A stretch of DNA of 7,321 nt. It comes from Mageeibacillus sp. UBA1255 (lineage in GTDB: Bacteria; Bacillota; Clostridia; UBA1212; UBA1255). Under the pieces are notes generated by a model. That model was not told the origin of the DNA. It saw nothing but the letters and a program-made list of their open reading frames with translations, and did not search any database. The translations under genes and the position numbers were made by a program. Where the stretch lies: positions 32,137-39,457 of the forward strand of contig DBVV01000129.1 of assembly GCA_002308795.1 (NCBI GenBank), in the 5' to 3' direction. Below are positions 1 to 5,302 of this stretch, one piece after another (within the stretch, counting starts at the first letter, position 1; every line of letters begins with the position of its first letter).

Positions 1-1193
1 GCCTTAAACCTGCCGCGTTCAGGAAGCCGATGGAGGCAAATGAAAGCGGTTTTACCGGCATGGGCAGCTTCCTGTTCACTTCGACGTACGACCAGGATAC
101 GCTGGATCTCGGCCTGGAAGAGTTCTTCCGGCTGTGCGAAGAAGTTGGTGCGAAGGCGGAACTGACGGTGTCGCTCGTGAGGGGCAACGAAAAGGACGCC
201 GCGGAGCTTGTTGAATATTGCCGTGACAATTCGCACGCGGTTTCGTCGTGGTTCATCGGCAACGAAGTGTATTATTTCGGTGATGCGCTCTACCGCGATC
301 CGCTGCTGGCCGCGACGATAACGGATAATTACATAACTGCTATGCGGGAAGTGCAGCCCGACATATGCGTCGTCGTGGGTGCCTGCGACACGACGGAGGA
401 AATGATACTGTGGACGAGGACGTATTTCGGACGTCTCGGCGAGCTCGGGACGCGGTACGACCTGATCTCCGTGCATAATTATTACGGCGCGGTCGATACT
501 TTCACCGACCGCTTTAAGGCTGCCGATTTCCTGCGCCGCACCTGCGCCGGGTTCGTTTCTTCTGATCTTCCTGTCGTAAAAAGCATAGAAAAAGTGCTGA
601 ACGAGGCCGTTCCCGGGTTGACCGGCGAGAAGGGGCTGTATCTCGACGAATGGAACTGGACGTTTGGCCTCGCACCGGGTACGATGATGTTCCTCGGAAA
701 CAGCACGTATATGTTGTCAGCGATCGCCACCGGAGCCGATCACCCGCTTTCAGCCGCCAGCTTTTTCCATCCGTTCGAGGGCATGATCGCTTCATCCGGA
801 AGTGTTCGCGAACTTGCCGGGTCGGGGTATGCGTATGAACTGCTGAAAGCGCACATCGGCGGTGATATCTTAGGCTCACAGATCGACGCGGACAATGCTT
901 CAGCGCTTGTTTCTGTTTCTTCCGGCGTGATGACGGTCTCCGTTGTCAATCTCAATAATGAATCGCTGCTTCTGGACCTGGCTTCTGTGCGCGGCATGGG
1001 TTTCGGCGGCAACGTGTCTTATAAAGTCATTCGTGCGAATTCGCTTAGTCTTCACGACGCTGCGACGTTGTCGTCGGGCAACGTCGAGTTGTTTTCTGCC
1101 TCGGCTCCCGGCGGCGATCCCGAATTAAAGGTTCTCGTCCCCGGCTGCTCGTTTGTGCAGATAACGGTCGGCAGAACAGGGCCGGGGGCATAG
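1..1193 (+). CDS. Clan GH-A glycoside hydrolase, alpha-L-arabinofuranosidase-like (5' end missing)
   Basis: The frame is open through the left edge (first full codon at 3), so the ATG at 30 is internal and the gene starts outside the window. Numbering from that ATG, the protein shows the landmarks of a retaining clan GH-A (beta/alpha)8 hydrolase: WFIGNE with E79 as predicted acid/base, YDLISVHNYY (about 143-152) on a following barrel strand, and LYLDEWNW with E207 as predicted nucleophile. The order GNE, then SxHNYY, then DEWN matches alpha-L-arabinofuranosidases of the GH51 type, which remove arabinose side chains from arabinoxylan or arabinan. From about residue 290 the sequence becomes beta-rich, as expected for the C-terminal beta-sandwich of such enzymes. 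There is no C-terminal membrane anchor, unlike the other genes here; the N-terminus and any signal peptide cannot be seen. GH39 or a related GH-A family is an alternative. The clan call is firm; the substrate is inferred. Confidence 0.75.
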   Translation, partial: LKPAAFRKPMEANESGFTGMGSFLFTSTYDQDTLDLGLEEFFRLCEEVGAKAELTVSLVRGNEKDAAELVEYCRDNSHAVSSWFIGNEVYYFGDALYRDPLLAATITDNYITAMREVQPDICVVVGACDTTEEMILWTRTYFGRLGELGTRYDLISVHNYYGAVDTFTDRFKAADFLRRTCAGFVSSDLPVVKSIEKVLNEAVPGLTGEKGLYLDEWNWTFGLAPGTMMFLGNSTYMLSAIATGADHPLSAASFFHPFEGMIASSGSVRELAGSGYAYELLKAHIGGDILGSQIDADNASALVSVSSGVMTVSVVNLNNESLLLDLASVRGMGFGGNVSYKVIRANSLSLHDAATLSSGNVELFSASAPGGDPELKVLVPGCSFVQITVGRTGPGA

Positions 1194-1209
1194 GGTAGGG
1201 CTCTTTTTT
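1179..1209 (+). other. G-run cluster (quadruplex-type motif) followed by T6 at the 3' end of the hydrolase gene
   Basis: Four G-runs lie on the coding strand: GGG 1179-1181, GGGGG 1184-1188, GGG 1193-1195 and GGG 1198-1200. They are separated by loops CC, CATA and TA, which fits the standard G3+N1-7 quadruplex pattern. The TAG stop (1191-1193) is embedded in it. A run of six T begins at 1204, three bases after the last G-run. No conventional hairpin precedes this T-tract, so the G cluster may serve in termination or mRNA 3' end protection. The pattern is seen; the function is inference. Confidence 0.4.
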
Positions 1210-1220
1210 GTGCGTCGCAC
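1210..1220. repeat. Short perfect inverted repeat between convergent genes
   Basis: GTGC-GTC-GCAC forms a four-base-pair stem with a three-base loop. It is flanked by T6 on the left (1204-1209) and A5 on the right (1223-1227), so the two strands could extend the stem by A:T pairing with a small bulge. It lies between the 3' ends of the hydrolase gene and the minus-strand surface-protein gene, where a bidirectional terminator would be expected. No T-tract follows the stem on either strand, so a classic terminator is not supported by this element alone. Confidence 0.3.
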
Positions 1221-1246
1221 TGAAAAAGCAAAAGTTGTAAACAACT
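1221..1246 (-). terminator. Weak intrinsic terminator for the minus-strand surface-protein gene
   Basis: Read on the minus strand, AGTTGT (1246-1241) pairs with ACAACT (1238-1233) around a two-base loop. It is followed by a T-rich tail, TTTTGCTTTTT (about 1232-1223). It begins about 41 bases after the tandem stops TAG TAA of the minus-strand gene. The stem is short and A/T-rich, so efficiency is doubtful, but position and orientation are right. Confidence 0.45.
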
Positions 1247-1287
1247 GAAAAGAATATAAAATATTTTTCGAATGGACGCTTGAATTA

Positions 1288-2007
1288 CTATTGTTTTCTT
1301 CTGATTATTCTTATTAGTAAGATGACCACAAAGACAATGCAACATGCACCGATAATTGAACCGATTACTACCCAAAAAGGAAAGACATTTTTATTGCTCC
1401 CGTTATTATCCGGAGCAGTGGGCACGATATCTTTGGGATTGGTAACGTTTGATACCGGATCCTCTGTTAAAACTGCTGTTGCAGAAGCAGTTTCTGTAAC
1501 CGTGGAGGTATTGCCCTGAGTCGATGTCGGGTAATCTGTACCCGTTTCAATTATATCCGGCACCCCGGTTGAGACCGATTCTGTAGGTGAATCGGTTGAT
1601 ACAAACATAGTGAATGTTATCACAGATGGAACAGGTGTAGTTATGTAAGTGGAGGAGACAGTTGGAATGTGATCTGAAGGGGGAATTGTCGGAGTAACAG
1701 TCAAAGGCTCAGAGGGTTTCACATTTGTTGATATATCGGTTGCTGGAGCATTCGTTATAAATTCAGTACGAGATTCAGTAGGCAAATCAGTTGCGGGAGC
1801 TTTAGTTTGTGTTGTAGCACTTTCTTCCGGTGTCGTAAAAGGGGTCTTTGTTTGAATCGGAATATCAGGAAGTTCTATTCCAAGAATAATATCTTTTCCA
1901 TATCCTCCGCTCGCATAGATTTTAGAAGTATTTATCATTATCATTGCGGAAATAATCCCCGCTGTAAGTAATACTGTAGCTGTAGCAGCTGCCCTTTTAT
2001 AATTCAT
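1288..2007 (-). CDS. Thr/Pro-rich exported protein with C-terminal membrane anchor, function unknown
   Basis: The 239-residue product has three parts. Residues 1-32 are a basic start (NYKR) and a long hydrophobic stretch, consistent with a signal peptide cut near IYA|SGG, or with an uncleaved helix. Residues about 45-205 are low-complexity sequence dominated by Thr, Ser, Pro, Val and acidic residues, with imperfect APATD[LI] units (APATDLPTE at 70-78, APATDIST at 88-95). Residues about 209-233 are a strongly hydrophobic helix ending in RIIRRKQ, a stop-transfer anchor. The middle would be a flexible extracellular stalk, possibly O-glycosylated; no enzymatic domain is recognisable. The start is supported by AAAGGAG upstream and a promoter about 110 bases upstream. 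Tandem stops (TAG TAA) end it. The gene is clearly more AT-rich than the flanking hydrolase genes, which hints at different ancestry. A 79-codon frame on the other strand (1280-1519) is judged a shadow because it lacks a Shine-Dalgarno sequence. Confidence 0.7.
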   Translation of the reverse strand: MNYKRAAATATVLLTAGIISAMIMINTSKIYASGGYGKDIILGIELPDIPIQTKTPFTTPEESATTQTKAPATDLPTESRTEFITNAPATDISTNVKPSEPLTVTPTIPPSDHIPTVSSTYITTPVPSVITFTMFVSTDSPTESVSTGVPDIIETGTDYPTSTQGNTSTVTETASATAVLTEDPVSNVTNPKDIVPTAPDNNGSNKNVFPFWVVIGSIIGACCIVFVVILLIRIIRRKQ

Positions 2008-2019
2008 AAAACCAATAGG

Positions 2020-2026
2020 CTCCTTT
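2020..2026 (-). promoter_or_regulatory. Ribosome binding site of the Thr/Pro-rich protein gene
   Basis: AAAGGAG on the minus strand lies 12 bases before the ATG at 2007-2005. The spacing is slightly long, but it is the only strong Shine-Dalgarno match nearby and it supports this start. Confidence 0.65.
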
Positions 2027-2115
2027 GTTTGTCTTCAAATAATATCCCGTTTCAAAGCAATCAGCATATCGAAAGAACTTGCCATATAGTTTACAGCAAG
2101 ACTTTTTCAATTGCT

Positions 2116-2144
2116 ATTATAGTGTTTTTAAAAAAGAAAGGCAA
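2116..2144 (-). promoter_or_regulatory. Sigma-A-type promoter of the Thr/Pro-rich protein gene
   Basis: On the minus strand, TTGCCT (2144-2139) and a perfect TATAAT (2121-2116) are separated by exactly 17 bases. The spacer carries an A/T palindrome, TTTTTAAAAA (2125-2134). Transcription would start near 2109 and give a leader of about 100 bases. In that leader, CTTGC and GCAAG (about 2079-2097, loop about 12) could form a weak stem. The motifs are seen; activity is inferred. Confidence 0.6.
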
Positions 2145-2210
2145 ATGATAGGTTTTCCTGCTCCACTCCCGTTTCCCTGTTTATGTGAAATTGCCTCCCG
2201 CCGATGCCGC

Positions 2211-2240
2211 TTGCCCTACGGGCGGTGAATAATGTATAAT
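2211..2240 (+). promoter_or_regulatory. Sigma-A-type promoter of the GH99-like enzyme gene
   Basis: TTGCCC (2211-2216) and a perfect TATAAT (2235-2240) are separated by 18 bases. Transcription would start near 2247, giving a leader of about 50 bases. In the leader, TCAGT and ACTGA (about 2265-2281) could form a small stem just before the ribosome binding site. The predicted start sites of the two divergent promoters are about 140 bases apart. The -35 overlaps the inverted repeat at 2213-2223. Confidence 0.55.
2213..2223. repeat. Inverted repeat overlapping the -35 box, possible operator
   Basis: GCCC-TAC-GGGC is a perfect four-base-pair inverted repeat that starts inside the -35 hexamer of the plus-strand promoter. 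A second pairing is possible between CCGCC (2198-2202) and GGCGG (2221-2225). A repressor site is one reading; a remnant of a terminator-like element is another, although no T-tract follows. No regulator gene lies in the window to support either. Confidence 0.35.
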
Positions 2241-2284
2241 ATTGTCAACTAAAGAGACGGCATTTCAGTCATCAGAACTGATAC

Positions 2285-2290
2285 AGGGGG
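2285..2290 (+). promoter_or_regulatory. Ribosome binding site of the GH99-like enzyme gene
   Basis: AGGGGG lies seven bases before the ATG at 2298. It is one base off the AGGAGG consensus but ideally placed. It supports this start over internal ATG codons such as the one at residue 26, which would remove most of the signal peptide. Confidence 0.6.
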
Positions 2291-2297
2291 CGTACGG

Positions 2298-5180
2298 ATG
2301 AAAAAATATCAGCACGTTAATAATCATCAAAACACGGCGCGGAGACTGCTATGTCTCATAGCAGCGGCGGTAATGGCATTGACCTTGTGCGCGGCAACGG
2401 AAACGGGCCTGCATACACGCGGCAGAGTAAACGCGGAAAACATTGACAGCGCCGGTGACGGAGAAAGCGCGGTGGAAAAAGTGATCACGCCTACGTATAT
2501 TTATGATTTTACCGATGACTCGACTTACACCCTCGGGCCTGAGACGCACTGCCTGATCGAGGTCACCGACGACGGACTGCGAATGGACGTCCTCGAAGAC
2601 GACCCGAATCTGACGATCGGACCGATGTTCGAAAACGGAAACGAAGCCAGCTGGATCGTTATAAAATATCGCGGCGGATCAGAAGCAAGATCACGAAACG
2701 GCGAAATATACGTTGCCACCAACGAAAAAGAAATAAGCGAATCGACCAAAGTGATGCTAAAATGGGGACAGCTCACGGAAGAGTGGCAGACGCTCGTCAT
2801 GCACTCGAGGCTGTTCGACAGACTTGATGAAGAGATCATCAACGTGCGTTTTGACCCGCTTTCATCTGCAGGCGGAACGCCGCTCAGCACGGACGAATGG
2901 ATCGAAACGGCATACATCGCATTCTTCTCAAACGAAGAGGATGCAAGAGCGTTCGATTACGAAGCGTATATCAGATCGATGGAAAGCAGTCACAGTCATA
3001 CGCCTGGACCGGGGACGGATGATCCGGAAAACGATAAGTGGAAGAAGCCCCCGGCTTATGAGAAGTACGTGATAGGTGCGGATAATTATAAGGGCACGAT
3101 CGAGCTGAGATCCGACGCGGCTGCCGGAACGCTCACGGTATCATACGGAGAAGGCGATAAAGCCAGGTCGTTCACCGTGCCGGACAACGCATATTTCCGC
3201 AACGGACCGCTTGCCGGAACGGATGAACTCGGCAGAAAACTGCCGGATCAGTTTACGGTCATTGACCCGGACTATGTGACACACGACGAGAACGACAACG
3301 CATCGGTCATTGACGCCACTTCGCGCGCGATCGGAGTGTACGGGCAGAACGGCCGGAGATACGTGGGTATTTTCTACTTCCTTTGGCACGGAACGATGGT
3401 GGACGTTGACGCAAACCCGAGGAACATACAGGAACTGCTGGACACGTACGGCGATAAGGCAAAGGATATGCCCGAACTTTGGGCGTACGTGAACGCCACA
3501 TTCTATTTCGCGAAACCGCTGTACGGATTCTACCGTTCCGACGACGAGTGGCTGATCCGCAAACATATAGAGCTGCTGATGAACGCCGGCGTGGATTTCC
3601 TGTATTTCGACGTCACTAATAATTATCTCTACGAACGCACAGCAGAGAAAGTCATGGCGATCCTGCATGAGATGAACGAGCAGGGCTACGCCGCTCCGAA
3701 AGTAGTATTTTATACGAACACCGACGCAAAAGAACGCGTAAAGCAGGCGTATAAAACGATCTATTCAAAAAACGTATATCCGGACACGTGGATGATGCTG
3801 GACGGAAAACCGCTGATAATCGCGCCGTACAGCGCTAACGTTGACAACTTCTTCACGATCCGCCTGCCTCAGTGGCCTACGGAAGATATTAAAGAAAACT
3901 CATGGCCTTGGATCGACTGGGATTGGCCGCAGCAGCTGCACGGTAAAGACATGGCGGAAGCGATAAGCGTTTCGGTGGCGCAGCACAGCGGAAACTGCGA
4001 GTTCTCTTCTTCGGGACTGTACGGTTATGACGGGAACAGGGGCAGATCGTACGACGGTTACCGCGACGCCCCGACGGCGGATTCATATAAAGCAGGGGCA
4101 AATATGCAGCTCCAGTTTAACCGCGCGATCGAATCAGGCGTCCCGTACGTGCTCGTGACGGGCTGGAACGAGTGGCTCGCCAACAGGCAGGCAACGGCGA
4201 TCAAGAAGTATCCGATCAGGTTCGTTGACACGTTCAACCTCGAATACAGCCGCGACATCGAGATGAGCGAGGGCGGGTATTTCGACAGCTATTATATGCA
4301 GCTGATCTCGAATGCGGAGGCGATACGCGGCGCGGCGCCCGAGATAGTACGCGACGACAGACACGCGATAGATATTGCCGGCAGCTTCTCGCAGTGGGAT
4401 CAGGTGGCGCATTACTACACGGATCCGTCGGGAGATGCAGTCTGGCGCAAATCGCTGGGAGCCGGACCGTTCACGCTGACGAACGAAACGGGGCGCAACG
4501 ATATCGTCCGTATGAAAGTCACAGGCGACACGTCTTATCTGTATTTTTACGTCGAATGCGCGGACAATATCAGGCACGGCTCCGGATCCGACAGCTGGAT
4601 GCAGCTATATCTGAACGTTGACGACAGCGAAACGGGCTGGTGCGGATACGACTACGTCGCCTGCTGGAAAACGAAGGGGGACAATGTCGCTACTCTTGCC
4701 AAGGCGGGCGGCAGCAGCTATGACAGTTTTACCGAGATCGCCGATCTGACGTATCATGTGGAAGGTAAAAAAATGATGATCGCCGTTCCGCTCGAACTTC
4801 TGGGCATCGAATATTTCAACAAGATCGTGCTCAGCTTCAAGTGGGCTGACAGCAGGTCGCTCATCAATACTCCCGAGCAGTTCTACACCGACGGCGACGT
4901 GGCTCCTCTGGGCAGACCGGATTTCACGTACCGTACGTACGAAGGCGATTCCGTTCCCGAGACGCTTCTGAAAGTTGTGAAACTGTCCGAAAGGCCCGAA
5001 GCGTACGAGAAAGATCAGAAAGGGATCGACCCGATCGGCCGCGAAAAGGCGACAACGAAGCATGAAACGCCGGCGTGGGTGATACCTGCGGCTATCCTTG
5101 GCGGTTCTGTGGTCCTGGCGGCTGCAGGCGGGGCGGCAACGTCCGCGATATTGAAAAAGCGTAAAAAGCAGGATCAGTAA
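2298..5180 (+). CDS. Membrane-anchored multimodular GH99/GH71-like glycoside hydrolase with CBM9-like module
   Basis: The 960-residue protein is exported: residues 1-42 have a basic start and a hydrophobic core (about 17-33). Residues about 64-224 form a module also found in the next gene (see 2487-2969). A His/Pro/Asp/Lys linker follows (226-255). Residues about 256-675 match the GH99/GH71-like barrel lineage: DELGRKLP (309-316), RRYVGIFYFLWHG (353-365), PLYGFYRSDDEWLIRKHIELL (408-427), AGVDFLYFDVTN (430-441), SVAQHSG...RGRSYDG and VPYVLVTGWNEW (615-626). E625 in WNEW is a candidate catalytic residue; D438 may line the pocket. Residues about 685-880 resemble a CBM9/DOMON-like sandwich (IDIAGSFSQW, TGRNDIVRMKV, SWMQLYLNVDDSETGWCGYDYV). 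Residues about 924-951 are a hydrophobic helix followed by KKRKKQDQ, a C-terminal anchor without LPXTG. It probably acts on a glycan at the cell surface; the bond cleaved cannot be read from sequence. Its own promoter lies upstream. Confidence 0.75.
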   Translation: MKKYQHVNNHQNTARRLLCLIAAAVMALTLCAATETGLHTRGRVNAENIDSAGDGESAVEKVITPTYIYDFTDDSTYTLGPETHCLIEVTDDGLRMDVLEDDPNLTIGPMFENGNEASWIVIKYRGGSEARSRNGEIYVATNEKEISESTKVMLKWGQLTEEWQTLVMHSRLFDRLDEEIINVRFDPLSSAGGTPLSTDEWIETAYIAFFSNEEDARAFDYEAYIRSMESSHSHTPGPGTDDPENDKWKKPPAYEKYVIGADNYKGTIELRSDAAAGTLTVSYGEGDKARSFTVPDNAYFRNGPLAGTDELGRKLPDQFTVIDPDYVTHDENDNASVIDATSRAIGVYGQNGRRYVGIFYFLWHGTMVDVDANPRNIQELLDTYGDKAKDMPELWAYVNATFYFAKPLYGFYRSDDEWLIRKHIELLMNAGVDFLYFDVTNNYLYERTAEKVMAILHEMNEQGYAAPKVVFYTNTDAKERVKQAYKTIYSKNVYPDTWMMLDGKPLIIAPYSANVDNFFTIRLPQWPTEDIKENSWPWIDWDWPQQLHGKDMAEAISVSVAQHSGNCEFSSSGLYGYDGNRGRSYDGYRDAPTADSYKAGANMQLQFNRAIESGVPYVLVTGWNEWLANRQATAIKKYPIRFVDTFNLEYSRDIEMSEGGYFDSYYMQLISNAEAIRGAAPEIVRDDRHAIDIAGSFSQWDQVAHYYTDPSGDAVWRKSLGAGPFTLTNETGRNDIVRMKVTGDTSYLYFYVECADNIRHGSGSDSWMQLYLNVDDSETGWCGYDYVACWKTKGDNVATLAKAGGSSYDSFTEIADLTYHVEGKKMMIAVPLELLGIEYFNKIVLSFKWADSRSLINTPEQFYTDGDVAPLGRPDFTYRTYEGDSVPETLLKVVKLSERPEAYEKDQKGIDPIGREKATTKHETPAWVIPAAILGGSVVLAAAGGAATSAILKKRKKQDQ
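2487..2969 (+). other. Copy 1 of a shared N-terminal module (in the GH99-like enzyme)
   Basis: Residues about 64-224. Landmarks shared with the copy at 5399-5860 are: W-I-V-I-K-Y-R-G-G-S early; E-E-W-Q-T-x-V-M in the middle; V-R-F-D-P-L; and D-E-W-I-E-T-A-Y-I-A-F-F-S-N-E-E-D-A-R-A-F at the end. The alternating hydrophobic pattern suggests a beta-sandwich, such as a carbohydrate-binding or cell-surface module. I do not recognise a named family. Confidence 0.6.
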
Positions 5181-5212
5181 GCGGTCCGGCAATGTTTTTG
5201 CACGATTTTATG

Positions 5213-5241
5213 TTGAAACACGCACTTCAAACTGATATAAT
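5213..5241 (+). promoter_or_regulatory. Strong extended -10 sigma-A promoter of the 471-residue surface protein gene
   Basis: TTGAAA (5213-5218) and a perfect TATAAT (5236-5241) are separated by 17 bases, and TGA at 5233-5235 supplies a TGn extended -10. This is the best promoter match in the window and predicts a start near 5248. It shows that the downstream gene can be expressed independently of the enzyme gene, though readthrough from it is possible because no convincing terminator lies at 5181-5212. Confidence 0.75.
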
Positions 5242-5254
5242 TACAAAAACTAAA

Positions 5255-5266
5255 GGCCGGAAGGCC
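5255..5266 (+). other. mRNA leader stem-loop with GGAA tetraloop
   Basis: GGCC (5255-5258) pairs with GGCC (5263-5266) around GGAA, a GNRA-type tetraloop, so a compact stable hairpin would form a few bases from the predicted transcript 5' end. Alternatively CCGG (5257-5260) can pair with CCGG (5265-5268), because GGCCGG is directly repeated. A 5' hairpin in this place often slows mRNA decay; that role here is inference. Confidence 0.45.
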
Positions 5267-5287
5267 GGTGCTGAAACAATTTAGAAT

Positions 5288-5292
5288 GGAGG
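5288..5292 (+). promoter_or_regulatory. Ribosome binding site of the 471-residue surface protein gene
   Basis: GGAGG lies 10 bases before the ATG at 5303 and is followed by an A-rich unstructured stretch. This is a strong Shine-Dalgarno that fixes the start and fits high expression. Confidence 0.75.
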
Positions 5293-5302
5293 AAACAACA
5301 AA

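Noticed and set aside
1280..1519. 79-codon plus-strand frame with a hydrophobic start, antisense to the Thr/Pro-rich protein gene
   Set aside because: No Shine-Dalgarno or promoter, and it is fully explained as the complement of the membrane anchor and Thr-rich stalk on the minus strand.
2298..2400. Twin-arginine signal in the GH99-like enzyme (ARRLLCLIAA)
   Set aside because: It lacks the S/T-RR-x-F-L-K consensus; an ordinary Sec signal peptide explains it.
2298..2400. Lipobox in the GH99-like enzyme signal (LTLC)
   Set aside because: Leu at the -1 position does not fit the lipobox, which needs Gly, Ala or Ser, and the protein already has a C-terminal anchor.
4605..5192. 195-codon minus-strand frame
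   Set aside because: Arg- and Phe-rich shadow of the CBM9-like and anchor region; no initiation signals, and the plus-strand protein has coherent domains.
5181..5212. Possible terminator after the GH99-like enzyme gene
   Set aside because: Only a four-base GCAA/TTGC pairing around TGTTT is visible, with no T-tract after it; too weak to call.
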